Shown here piece after piece: positions 50,301 through 63,100 of a DNA stretch of 64,000 nucleotides (within the stretch, counting starts at the first letter, position 1; each line of letters opens with the position of its first letter). Both the position numbers and the translations under genes were made by a program. Under the pieces are notes generated by a model. It made no database searches, had not been told where the DNA came from, and saw nothing but the letters and a program-made list of their open reading frames with translations. The stretch comes from Agelas oroides (Eukaryota > Porifera > Demospongiae > Agelasida > Agelasidae): positions 4,384,415-4,448,414 of the forward strand of contig OX422205.1 of assembly GCA_949130485.1 (NCBI GenBank), in the 5' to 3' direction.

Positions 50301-51186
50301 TCAAGTAGAGCCATGGTAGAGTTTAGTAGAGTGAAGGAGAGTCAAGTTCGGCTTTGGTAGAATGTAGTAGAGTCACGTAGAGTCAATTAGAGCCATGGTA
50401 GAGTGTGGTAGAGTGAAGTAGATTCAAGTTCGCCCATGGTAGAATGTAGTAGAGTCAGGTAGAGTCAAGTAGAGCCATGGTAGAGTGTAGTACAGTCATG
50501 TAGAGTCAAGTAGAGCGATGGTAGAGTGTAGTAGAGTGAAGTAGAGTCAAGTACGGACATAGTAGAATGGAGTAGAGCCATCGCAGACTGTTGTAGTGCC
50601 AGGTACAGCCAAGTAGATCAATGGTAGAGTGTAGTAAAGTCATGTCGAAGCTAGTAGAGTCACGGTAGAATGTAGAAGAGTAATGATAGAGGGTAGTAGA
50701 GCTAAGTAGAACCAAGTAGAGCCATGGTAGAGTGTAGTAGAGTCAAGTAGAGTCAAGAAGAGGAATGGTGGAATGAACTAGAGTCATGTAGAGCCAAGTA
50801 GAGCCTTGGTAGAATGTAGTAGAGCCATGGTAGAGTGCAGAGAGCCACGTAGAGACATTGTAGGGTGTAGTAGAGTCATGTGGAGCCGAGTAGAGGCGTG
50901 GTAGGGTGTAGTAGAGGAAAGTAGAGTCAAGTAGACCTATGCTAGAGTGTAGTAGAGCCATGTAGAGTCAAGTAGAGACATGGTAGAGTGTAGAAGAGTG
51001 AAGCAGAGTCAAGTAGAGCCTTGGTAGAATGTAGTAGAGCCATGCTAGTGTGTAGTAGATCCACGTAGAGCAAAGTAGAGCCATAGTAGAGTGAAGTAGA
51101 ACCAAATAGAGCCATGGTAGAGTGTATTAGAGTCAAGTAGAGTGAAGTAGAGCCTTGGTAGAATATAGTAGAGCCATGGCAGACTG
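44388..51186. repeat. 3,399-bp tandem duplication, nearly identical copies
   Basis: Copy 1 is about 44,388-47,786 and copy 2 about 47,787-51,185. Landmarks throughout hold an exact 3399-bp offset (for example 44591/47990, 45382/48781, 46070/49469, 47344/50743). In the stretches I compared base by base, and in all translated frames, copies agree except near the right end, where GTAGTAG at about 47,722 reads GTATTAG near 51,121. Private variants inside copy 1, such as a 10-bp slip near 44,799, are present in copy 2. After about 51,210 similarity drops to the usual level. This is either a very recent duplication or an assembly duplication. Confidence 0.93.
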
Positions 51187-54100
51187 TAGTACTGCCAGGT
51201 ACAGCCAAGAAGATTCATGGTAGTGTGTAGTAGAGTCATGTCGAAGCTAGTAGAGCCACGGTAGAATGTAGAAAAGTAATGATAGAGTGTAGTGGAGCTA
51301 CGTAGAACCAAGTAGAGCCATGGTAGAGTGTAGGGAGTCACGTAGAGTCAAGAAGAGCAATTGTGGAATGAAGTAGAATCATGTAGATCAAGTAGAACCT
51401 TGGTAGAATGTAGTACAGCCATGGTAGAGTGCAGTAGAGCCACAAAGAGCCATTGTAGGGTGTAGTAGAGTCATGTGGAGCCGAGTAGAGGCGTGGTAGA
51501 GTGTAGTAGAGGAAAGTAGAGTCAAGTAGAGCCATGGTAGTATGTAGTAGAGTCATGTAGAGTCAAGTATAGCCATGGTAGAGTGTAGTAGAGTCATGTA
51601 GAGTCAAGTAGAGACATGGTAGAGTGTAGAAGAGTGACGTAGAGTCAAGTAGAGCCTTGGTAGAATGTAGTAGAGCCATGCTAGTATGTAGTAGATCCAC
51701 GTAGAGCAAAGTAGAGCCGTAGTAGAGGTAAGTAGAACCAAGTAGACCATGGTAGAGTGTAGTAGAGTCAAGTAGAGTCAAGAAGAGCAATGGTGGAATG
51801 AAGTAGAGTCATGTAGAGTAAAGTAGAGCCTTGGTAGAATATAGTAGAGCCATGGTAGGGTGTTGTAGAGCCACGTAGAGAAAAGTAGAGCCATAGTAGA
51901 GTGAAGTAGAACCAAGTAGAGCCATTGTAGAGTGTAGTAGAGTCATGTGTAGCCGAGTGGAGGCGTGGTGGAGGAAAGCAGAGTCAAGTAGAGCCATCGT
52001 AGAATGTAGTAGAGTCATGTAGAGTCAAGTAGAGCCATGGTAGAGTGTTGTAGAGTGAAGTAGAGTCAAGTACTGCCATGGTAGAATGTAGTAGAGTCAT
52101 GTAGAGTCAAGTAGAGCCTTGGTAGAATGTAGTAGAGCCATGGCAGACTGTAGTAGTGCCAGGTACAGCCAAGAAGATCCATGGTAGAGTGTAGTGGAGT
52201 GATGTCTAAGCTGGTAGAGCGACGGTAGAATGTAGAAAAGTAATGATAGAGTGTAGTGGAGCTATGTAGAACCAAGTAGAGCCATGGTAGAGTGTAGTGG
52301 AGTCAAGTAGAGTCAAGAAGAGCAATTGTGGAATGTAGTAGAATCATGTAGATCAAGTAGAGCCTTGGTAGAATGTAGTAGAGCCATGGTAAAGTGCAGG
52401 AGAGGCACATAGAGCCATTGTAGGGTGTAGTAGAGTCATGTGGAGCCGTGTAGAGGCATGGTAGAGTGTAGTAGAGGAAAGTAGAGTCAAGTAGAGCCAT
52501 GGTAGTATGTAGTAGAGTCATGTAGAGTCAAGTATAGCCATGGTAGAGTGTAGTAGAGTCATGTAGAGTCAAGTAGAGACATGGTAGAGTGTAGAAGAGT
52601 GAAGTAGAGTCAAGTAGAGTCTTGGTAGAATGTAGTAGAGCCATGCTAGTGTGTAGTAGAGCCATGTAGAGCAAAGTAGAGCCATAGTAGAGTGAAGTAG
52701 AACCAAGTAGAGCAATGTAAGAGTGTAGTAGAGTGAAGTAGAGTCAAGAACAGCAATGGTGGATTGAAGTAGAGTCATGTAGAGCCAAGTAGAGCCTTGG
52801 TAGAATGTAGTAGAGCCATGGTAGAGTGTAGTAGAGCCACGTAGAGCAAAGTAGAGCAATAGTAGGGTGAAGTAGAACCAAGTAGAGTCATTATAGAGCA
52901 TAGTAGAGTCATGTGGAGCCGAGTTGAGGCATGATAGAGTGCAGTAGAGGAAAGTAGAGTCAAGTAGAGTCATGGAAGAATGTAGTAGACTCATGTAGAG
53001 TCAAGTAAAGCCATGGTAGACTGTTGTAGAGTGAAGTAGAGCCATGGTAGTGTGTAGTAGAGTGAAGGAGAGTCAAGTACGGCCAGGGTAAAATGTAGTA
53101 GAGTCATGTAGAGTCAAGTAGAGCCTTGGTATAATGTAGTAGAGCCATGGCAGATTGTAGTAGTGCCAGGTAAAGCCAAGTAGATCCATCGTAGAGTGTA
53201 GTAGAGTCATGTCGAAGGTAGTATAGTGCCATGGTAGAATGTAGAAGAGTAATGATAGAGTGTACTGGAGCTAAGTAGAACCAAGTAGAGCCATGATAGA
53301 ATGTAGTGTAGTCAAGTAGAGTCAAGAAGAGCAATGGTGGAATGAAGTAGAATCATGTACATCAAGTAGAGCATTGGTAGAATGTCATAGAACCATGGTA
53401 GAGTGCAGTAGCGCCACATTGAGCCATTGTAGGGTGTAGTAGAGTCATGTGGAGCCGAGTAGAGGCGTGATAGAGTGTAGTAGAGGAAAGTACAGTCAAG
53501 TAGACCTATGCTAGAGTATAGTAGAGTCATGTAGAGTCAAGTAGAGACATGGTAGAGTGTAGAAGAGTGAAGTAGAGTCAAGTAGAGCCTTGGTAGAATG
53601 AAGTAGAGCCATGCTAGTGTGTAGTAGATCCACGTAGAGCAAAGTAGAGCCATAGTAGAGTGAGGTAAAACCAAGTAGAGCCATGGTACAGTGTAGTAGA
53701 ATCAAGTAGAGTCAAGAAGAGCAATGGTGGAATGAAGTAGAGTAATGTAGAGTCAAGTAGAGCCTTGGTAGAATATAGTAGAGCCATGGTAGGGTGTAGT
53801 AGAGCCACGTAGAGCAAAGTAGAGCCATAGTAGAGTGAAGTAGAACCAAGTAGAACCATTGTAGAGTGTAGTAGAGTCATGTGGAGCCGAGTGGAGGCGT
53901 GGTAAAAGAAAGTAGAGTCAAGTAGAGCCATGGTAGAATGTAGTAGAGTCATGTAGAGTCAAGTAGAGCCATGGTAGAGTGTAGTAGAGTGAAGTAGAGT
54001 CAAGTACGGCCATGGTAGAATGTAGTAGAGTCATGTAGAGTCAAGTAGAGCCTTGGTAGAATGTAGTAGAGCCATAGCAGACTGTAGTAGTGCCAGGTAC

Positions 54101-57100
54101 AGCCAAGAAGATCCATGGTAGAGTGTAGTAGAGTCATGTCGAAGCTAGTAGAGCCACGGTAGAATGTAGAAAAGTAATGATAGAGTGTAGTGGAGCTAAG
54201 TAGAAACAAATAGAGCCATGGTAGAGTGTAGTGGAGTCAAGTAGAGTCAAGAAGAGCAATTGTGGAATGAAGTAGAGTCATGTAGATCAAGTAGAGCCTT
54301 GATAGAATGTAGTAGAGCCATGGTAGAGTGCAGTAGAGCCACATAGAGCCATTGTAGGGTGTAGTAGAGTCATCTGGAGCCGAGTAGAGGCGTGGTAGAG
54401 TGTAGTAGAGGAAAGAAGAGTCAAGTAGAGCCATGGTAGAGTGTAGTAGAGTGAAGTAGAGTGAAGTTCGGCCATGGTAGAATGTAGTAGAGTCATGTAG
54501 AGTCAAGTAGACCCATGGTAGAGTGTAGTAGAGTGAAATAGAGTCAAGTTCGGCCATTGTAGAATGTAGTAGAGTCAGGTAGAGTTAAGTAGAGCCATGG
54601 TAGAGTGTAGTAGAGTCATGTAGAGTCAAGTAGAGTCATGGTAGAGTGTAGTAGAGTGAAGTAGAGTCAAGTACGGCCATGGTAGAATGTAGTAGAGCCA
54701 TGGCACACTGTAGTAGTGCCAGGTACAGCCAAGTAGATCCATGGTAGAGTATAGTAGAGTCATGTCGAAGCTGGTAGAGCCATGGCAGAGTGTAGTAGAG
54801 TCATGTGGAGTCAAGAAGAGCCATGGTAGAGTTTAGTAGAGTGAAGGAGAGTCAAGTTCGGCCATGTTAGAATGTAGTACAGTGACGTAGAGTCAATTAG
54901 AGCCATGGTAGAGTGTAGTGGAGTCAAGTAGAGTCAAGAAGAGCAATTGTGGAATGAAGGAGAATCATGTAGATCAAGTAGAGCCTTGGTAGAATGTAGT
55001 AGAGCCATGGTAGAGTGCAGTAGAGCCACATAGAGCCATTGTAGGGTGTAGTAGAGTCATGTGGAGCTGAGTAGAGGCGTGGTAGAGTGTAGTAGAGAAA
55101 AGAAGAGTAAAGTAGAGTTATGGTAAAGTGTAGTAGAGTGAAGTAGAGTCAAGTTCGGCCATGGTAGAATGTAGTAGAGTCATGTAGAGTCAAGTAGAGC
55201 CATGGTAGAGTGTAGTAGAGTGAAGTAGAGTCAAGTTCGGCCATAGTAGAATGTAGTAGAGTTGGTAGAGTCAAGTAGAGCCATGGTAGAGTGTAGTAGA
55301 GTCATGTAGAGTCAAGTAGAGCCATGGTAGAGTGTAGTAGAGTGAAGTAGAGTCAAGTACGGCCATGGTAGAATGTAGTAGAGCCATGGCAGACTGTAGT
55401 AGTGCCAGGTACAGCCAAGTAGATCCATGGTAGAGTGTAGTAGAGTCATGTCGAAGCTAGTGGAGCCACGGAAGAATGTAGAAGAGTAATGATAGAGTGT
55501 AGTAGAGCTAAGTAGAACCAAGTACAGCCATGGTAGAGTGTAGTAGAGTGAAGTAGAGTCAATTTCGGCCATTGTAGAATCTAGTAGAGTCAGGTAGAGT
55601 CAAGTATAGCCATGGTAGAGTGTAGTAGAGTCATGTAGAGTCAAGTAGAGCCATGGTAGAGTTTAGTAGAGTGAAGGAGAGTCAAGTTCGTCCATGGTAG
55701 AATGTAGTAGAGTCACGTAGAGTCAATTAGAGCCATGGTAGAGTGTAGTAGAGTGAAGTAGATTCAAGTTCGGCCATGGTAGAATGTAGTAGAGTCAGGT
55801 AGAGTCAAGTAGAGCCATGGTAGAGTGTAGTAGAGTCATGTAGAGTCAAGTAGAGCCATGGTAGAGTGTAGTAGAGTGAAGTAGAGTCAAGTACGGACAT
55901 GGTAGGATGTAGTAGAGCCATCGCAGAGTGTAGTAGTGCCAGGTACAGTCAAGTAGATCCATGGTGGAGTGTAGTAAAGTCATGTCGAAGCTAGTAGAGC
56001 CACGGTAGAATGTAGAAGAGTAACGATAGAGGGTAGTAGAGCTAAGTAGAACCAAGTAGAGCCATGGTAGAGTGTAGTAGAGTCAAGTAGAGTCAAGAAG
56101 AGCAATGGTGGAATGAACTAAAGTCATGTAGAGCCAAGTAGAGCCTCGGTAGAATGTAGTAGAGCCATGGTAGAGTGCAGAGAGCCACGTAGAGCCATTG
56201 TAGGGTGTAGTAGAGTCTTGTGGAGCCGAGTAGAGGCGTGGTAGAGTGTAGTAGAGGAAAGTAGAGTCAAGTAGACCTATCCTAGAGTGTAGTAGAGCCA
56301 TGTAGAGTCAAGTAGAGACATGGTAGGGTGCAGAAGAGTGAAGTAGAGTCAAGTAGAGCCTTGGTAGAATGTAGTAGAGCCATGCTAGTGTGTAGTAGAT
56401 CCACGTAGAGCAAAGTAGAGCCATAGTAGAGTGAAGTAGAACCAAGTAGAGCCATGGTAGAGTGTAGTAGAGTCAAGTAGACTCAAGAAGAGCAATGGTG
56501 GAATGAAGTAGAGTCATGTAGAGTCAAGTAGAGCCTTGATAGAATATAGTAGAGCCATGGTAGGATGTAGTAGAGCCACGTAGAGGAAAGTAGAGCCACA
56601 GTAGAGTGAAGTAGAACCAAGTAGAGCCATTGTAGAGTGTAGTAGAGTCATGTGGAGCCGAGTGGAGGCGTGGTAGAGGAAAGCAGAGTCAAGTAGAGCC
56701 ATGGTAGAATGTACTAGAGTCATGTAGAGTCAAGTAGAGCCATGGTAGAGTGTAGTAGAGTGAAGTAGAGTCAAGTACGGCCATGGTAGAATGTAGTAGA
56801 GTCATGTAGAGTCATCTAGAGCCTTGGTAGAATGTAGTAGAGCCATGGCAGACTGTTCTAGTTCCAGGTACAGCCAAGAAGATCCATGGTAGAGTGTAGT
56901 AGAGTCATGTCGAAGCTAGTAGAGCCGCGGTAGAATGTAGAAAAGTAATGATAGAGTGTAGTGGAGCTAAGTAGAACCAAGTAGAGCCATGGTAGAGTGT
57001 AGTAGAGTCAAGTAGAGTCAAGAAGAGCAATGGTGGAATGAAGTAGAGTCATGTAGAGTCAAGTAGAGAATTGGTAGAATATAGTAGAGCCATGGTAGGG

Positions 57101-59769
57101 TGTAGTAGAGCCACGTAGAGGAAAGTAGAGCCATAGTAGAGTGAAGTAGAACCAAGTAGAGCCATTGTAGAGTGTAGTAGAGTCATGTGGAGCCGAGTGG
57201 AGGCATGGTACAGGAAAGCAGAGTCAAGTAGAGCCATGGTAGAATGTAGTAGAGTCATGTAGAGTCAAGTAGAGCCATGGTAGAGTGTAGTAGAGTGAAG
57301 TAGAGTCAAGTACGGCCATGGTAGAATGTAGTAGAGTCATGTAGAGTCAAGTAGAGCCTTGGTATAATGTAGTAGAGCCATGGTAGACTGTAGTAGTGCC
57401 AGGTACAGCCAAGAAGATCCATGGTAGAGTGTAGTAGAGTCATGTCGAAGCTAGTAGAGCCACTGTAGAATGTAGAAAAGTAATGATAGAGTGTAGTGGA
57501 GCTAAGTAGAACCAAGTAGAGCCATGGTATAGAGTAGTGGAGTCAAGTAGAGTCAAGAAGAGCAATTGTGGAATGAAGTAGAGTCATGTAGAGCCAAGTA
57601 GAGCCTTGGTAGAATGTAGTAGAGCCATGGTAGAGTGTAGTAGAGCCACGTAGAGCAAAGTAGAGCGATAGTAGGGTGAAGTAGAACCAAGTAGAGTCAT
57701 TATAGAGCGTAGTAGAGTCATGTGGAGCCGAGTTGAGGTGTGGTAGAGTGCAGTAGAGGAAAGTAGAGTCAAGTAGAGTCATGGAAGAATGTAGTAGACT
57801 CATGTAGAGTCAAGTAGAGCCGTGGTAGACTGTTGTAGAGTCAAGTAGAGCCATGGTAGTGTGTAGTAGAGTGAAGGAGAGTCAAGTGCGGCCAGGGTAG
57901 AATATAGTAGAGTCATGTAGAGTCAAGTAGAGCCTTGTTAGAATGTAGTAGAGCCATAGCAGACTATAGTAGTGCCAGGTAAAGCCAAGTAGATCCATTG
58001 TAGAGTGTAGTAGAGTCATGTCGAAGGTAGTATAGAGCCATGATAGAATGTAGAAGAGTAATGATAGAGTGTAGTGGAGCTAAGTAGAACCAAGTAGAGC
58101 CATGGTAGAGTGTAGTAGAGTCAGGTAGAGTCAAGAAGAGCAATGGTGGAATCAACTAGAGTCATGTAGAGCCAAGTAGAGCCTTGGTAGAATGTAATAG
58201 AGCCATGGTAGAGTGCAGAGAGCCAAGTAGAGCCATGGTAGAGTGTAGTAGAGTGAAGTAGAGCAAAGTAGAGCCATAGTAGAGTGAAGTAGAGCCATTG
58301 TAGAGTGTAGTAGAGTGATGTGGAGCCGAGTGGAGGCGTGGTAGAGTGTAGTAGAGGAAAGTAGAGTCAAGTTGAGGATTTGTACAATGTAGTAGAGTCA
58401 TGTACAGTCAAGTAGAGCCATGGTAGAGTGTAGTAGAGTAAAGCAGAGTCAAGTACGGCCATGGTAGAATATAGTAGAGTCATGTAGAGTCAAGTAGAGC
58501 CTTGGTAGAATGTAGTAGAGCCAGCAGACTATAGTAGTGCCAGGTACAGGCAAGTAGATCCATGGTAGAGTGTAGTAGAGTCATGTCGAAGCTAGTAGAG
58601 CCACGGTAGAATGTAGAAGAGTAATGATAGAGTGTAGTGGAGCTAAGTAGCACCAAGTAGAGCCATGGTAGAGGGTAGTAGGCTCAAGTAGAGTCAAGAA
58701 GAGCAATGGTGGAATGAAGTAAAGTCATGTAGATCAAGTAGAGCCATGGTAGAATATAGTAGAGCCATGTTAGAGTGTAGGAGAGCCACGTAGAGCAAAG
58801 TAGAGCCATAGTAGTGTGAACTAGAACCAAGTAGAGCCATTGTAGAGTGTAGTAGAGTCATTTGGAGCCGAGTGGAAGCATGGTAGTGTGTAGTAGAGGA
58901 AAGTAGACTCAAGTAGAGCCATGGTGGAATGTAGTAGAGTCATGGAGAGTCAAGTAGAGCCATGGTATAGTGTAGTAGAGTGAAGAAGAGTCAAGTACGG
59001 CCATGGTAGAATGTAGTAGAGTCATGTAGAGTCAAATAGAGCTTTGGAAGAATGTAGTAGAGCCGTGGCAGACTGTAGTTGTACTAGGTACAGCCAAGTA
59101 GATCCATGGTAGAGTGTAGTAGAGTCATGTCGAAGCTACTACAGCCACGGCAGAATGAAGAAGAGTAATGACAAAGTGTAGTAGAGCTAAGTAGAACCAA
59201 GTAGAGCCATGGTAGACTGTAGTGGAGTCAAGTAGAGTCAAGAAGAGCAATGGTGGAATGAAGTAGAATCATGTAGATCAAGTAGAGCCTTGGTAGAATG
59301 TAGTACAGCCATTGTAGAGTGTAGTAGAGCCATGTAGAGCAAAGTAGAGCCATAGTAGAGTGAAGTAGAACCAAGTAGAGCCATTGTAGAATGTAGTAGA
59401 GTCATGTGGAGCCGAATAGAGGCGTGTTAGAGTGTAGTAGAGGAAGGTAGAGTCAAGTAGAGTGATGGTAGAATGTAGTAGAGTCATGTAGAGTCAAGTA
59501 GAGCCATGGTAGAGTTTAGTAGAGTCATATAGAGTCAAGTATAGCCATGGTAGAGTGTAGCAGAGTGAAGTAGAGTCAAGTACGGCCATGGTAGAATGTA
59601 GTAGAGTCATGTAGAGTGAAATAGAACCTTGGTAGAATATAGTAGAGCCATGGTAGAGTGTAGTAAAGCCAAGTAGAGCAAAGTAGAGCCATAGTAGAGT
59701 GAAGTAGAACGAAGTAGATCCATTGTAGAGTGCAGTAGAGTCATGTGGAGCCGAGTAGAGGCGTAGTTG
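51187..59769. repeat. Satellite B mosaic block (51.2-59.8 kb)
   Basis: Patchwork of types seen elsewhere. About 52,570-53,330 and 57,540-58,150 match the 31.6-32.2 kb type. About 54,950-55,300 shares a rare GAGAAAAGAAGAGTAAAGTAG run with about 38,800. About 55,840-56,700 matches the 1.5-kb type. From about 58,690 units of the 16.5-17.2 kb type return. Nothing other than satellite B is present. Confidence 0.72.
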
Positions 59770-60125
59770 AGTGTAGTAGAGGAAAGTAGAGTCAAGGAGA
59801 GCCATGGTAGTATGTAGTAGAGTCATGTAGAGTCAAGTAGAGCCATGGTAGAGTTTAGTAGAGTGAAGTAGAGTCAAGTACGGCCATGGTAGAATGTAGT
59901 AGAGTCATGTAGAGTGAAGTAGAACCTTGGTAGAATATAGTAGAGCCATGGTAGAGTGTAGTAGAGCCAAGTAGAGCAAAGTAGAGCCATAGTAGAGTGA
60001 AGTAGAACGAAGTAGATCCATTGTAGAGTGTAGTAGAGTCATGTGGAGCCGAGTAGAGGCGTAGTAGAGTGTAGTAGAGGAAAGTAGAGTCAAGTAGAGC
60101 GATGGTAGTATGTAGTAGAGTCATG
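59580..60125. repeat. 298-bp tandem duplication
   Basis: The segment ATAGTAGAGCCATGGTAGAG with downstream GAACGAAGTAGATCCATTG and GAGGCGTAG variants occurs in about 59,580-59,830 and again 298 bp later. Copies differ by a few bases (for example GTAGTTGAG against GTAGTAGAG). The duplicate overlaps the left edge of the 3,249-bp repeat, so the two events are nested. Confidence 0.8.
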
Positions 60126-63100
60126 TAGAGTCAAGTAGAGCCATGGTAGAGTGTAGTAGAGTCATGTAGAGTCAAGTAGAGACATGGTAGAGTGGAGAAG
60201 AGTGAAGTAGAATGTAGTAGAGCCATTGTAGAGTGTAGTAGAGCCACGTAGAGCAAAGTAGAGCCATAGTACAGCGAAGTAGAACCAAGTTGAGCCATGG
60301 TAGAGTGTAGTAGAGTCAAGTAGAGTCAAGAAGAGCAATGGTGGAAAGGAGAAGAGCCATATAGAGTCAAGTAGAGCCTTGGTAGAATATAGTAGAGCCT
60401 TGGTAGGATCTAGTAGAGCCACGCAGAGCAAAGTAGAGCCTTAGTGGAGTGAAGTAGAACCAAGAAGAACCATTGTAGAGAGCAGTAGAGTCATGTGGAG
60501 CCGAGTGGAGGCGTGGTAGAGTGAAGTAGCGGAAAGTAGAGTCAAGTAGAGCCATGGTATGGTGTAGTAGAGTGAAGTAGAGTCAAGTTCGGCCATGGTA
60601 GAATGTAGTAGAGTCATGTAGAGTCAAGTAGAGCCATGGTAGAGTGTAGTGGCGTGAAGTAGAGTCAAGTACGGTCATGGTAGAATGTAGTAGAGCCTTG
60701 GCAGGCTGTAATAGTGCCAGGTACAGCCAAGTAGATCCATGGTAGAGTGTAGTAGAGTCATGTCGAAACTAGTAGAGCCACGGTAGAATGTAGAAGAGTA
60801 ATGATAGAGTGTAGTAGAGCTATGTAGAACCAAGTAGAGCCATGGTACAGTGTAGTGGAGTCAAGTACAGTGAAGAAGAGCAATGGTGGAATGAAGTAGA
60901 GTCATGTAGAGCCAAGTAGAGCCTTAGTAGAATGTAGTAGAGCCATGGTAGAGTGTAGTAGAGCAAAGTAGAGCCATAGTAGGGTGAAGTAGAATCAAGT
61001 GGAGCCATTATAGAGTGTAGTAGAGTCATGTGGAGCTGAGTAGAGGCGTGGTAGAGTGTAGTAGAGGAAAGTAGAGTCAAGTAGAGCCATGGTACACTGT
61101 AGTAGAGTCATGAAGAGTCAAGTAGAGCGATGGTAGAGTGTAGTAGAGTGAAGTACAGTCACGTACGGCAATGGTAGAATGTAGTAGAGTGATGTAGAGT
61201 CACGTAGAGTCTTGGTAGAATGTAGTAGAGCCATGGTAGACTGTAGTAGTATGAGGTACATCCAAGTAGATCCATGGTAGAGTGTAATAGAGTCATGTCG
61301 AAGCTTGTAGAGCAACGGTAGAATGTAGAAGAGTAATCATAGAGTGTAGTAGAGATAAGTAGAACCAAGTACAGCCATGGTACAGTGTAGTAGAGTCAAG
61401 TAGAGTGAAGAAGAGCAATGGTGGAATGAAGTAGAGTCATGTAGAGTCAAGTAGAGCCATGGTAGACTGTAGTAGAGTCATGAAGAGTCAAGTAGAGGGA
61501 TGATAGAGTGTAGTAGAGTGAAGTAGAGTTAAGTACGGGAATGGTAGAATGTAGTAGAGTTATGTAGAGTCACGTAGAGCCTTGGTGGAATGTAGTAGAG
61601 CCATGGTAGACTGTAGTAGTATGAGGTACATCCAAGTAGATCCATGGTAGAGTGTAATAGAGTCATGTCGAAGCTTGTAGAGCAACGGTAGAATGTAGAA
61701 GAGTAATCATAGAGTGTAGTAGAGATAAGTAGAACCAAGTACAGCCATGGTACAGTGTAGTAGAGTCAAGTAGAGTGAAGAAGAGCAATGGTGGAATGAA
61801 GTAGAGTCATGTAGAGTCAAGTAGAGCCATGGTAGACTGTAGTAGAGTCATGAAGAGTCAAGTAGAGGGATGATAGAGTGTAGTAGAGTGAAGTAGAGTT
61901 AAGTACGGGAATGGTAGAATGTAGTAGAGTTATGTAGAGTCACGTAGAGCCTTGGTAGAATGTAGTAGAGCCATGGTAGACTGTAGTAGTATGAGGTACA
62001 TCCAAGTAGATCCATGGTAGAGTGTAATAGAGTCATGTCGAAGCTAGTAGAGCAACGGTAGAATGTAGAAGAGTAATCATAGAGTGTAGTAGAGATAAGT
62101 AGAACCAAGTACAGCCATGGTAGAGTGTAGCAGAGTCAAGTAGAGTGAAGAAGAGCAATGGTGGAATGAAGTAGAGTCATGTAGAGTCAAATAGAGCCTT
62201 GGTAGAATGTAGTAGAGCCATGGTAGAGTGTAGTACAGCCACGTAGAACAAAGTAGAGCGATAGTAGAGTGAAGTACAACCAAGTTCAGCGATGGTAGAG
62301 TGTAGTAGAGTCAAGTAGAGTGAAGAAGAGCAATGGTGGAATGAAGTAGAGTCATATAGATCCAAGTAGAGCCTTGGTAGAAAGTAGTAGAGCCATGGTA
62401 GAGAGTAGTAGGGCCACTTAGAGCAAAGTAGAGCCATAGTAGGGTGAACTAGAACCAAGTAGAGCCATTATAGAGTGTGGTAGTGTCATGTGGAGCCGAG
62501 TACAGTCGTGGTAGTGTGTAGTAGTGGAAAGTAGAGTCAACTAGAGCCATGGTAGAATGTAGTAGAGTCATGTAGAGTCAGTTAGAGCCATGGTAGACTG
62601 TAGTAGAGTGATGTAGAGTCAAGTAGAGCCTTGGTAGAATGTAGTAGAGCCATGGCAGACTGTAGTAGTGACAGGTACAGCCAAGTAGATCCAAGGTAGA
62701 GGGTAGTAGAGTCATGTCGAAACTAGTAGAGCCACGGAAGAATGTAGAAGAGTAATGATAGAGTGTAGTAGAGCTAAGTAGAACCAAGTAGAGCCATGAT
62801 AGAGTGTAGTAGAGTCAAGTAGAGTCAAGAAGAGCAATGGTGGAATGAAGTAGAGTCATGTAGAGTCATGTAGAGCCTTGGTAGAATATAGTAGAGACAT
62901 GGTGGGGTGTAGTGGAGCCACGTAGAGCAAAGTACAGCCATAGTAGAGTGAAGTACAATCAAGTAGAGCCATTGTAGAGTGTAGTAGAGTCATGAGGAGC
63001 CGGGTGGAGGCGTGGTAGAGTGTAGTAGAGGAAAGTAGAGTCAAGGAGAGCCATGGTAGTATGTAGTAGAGTCATGTAGAGTCAAGTAGAGCCATGGTAG

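Noticed and set aside
35400-55800. CENP-B box in GTTCGGCCATGG
   Set aside because: The TTCG core matches the first part of the known box, but the required A and the CGGG at the proper distance are missing, so the match is partial and likely chance.
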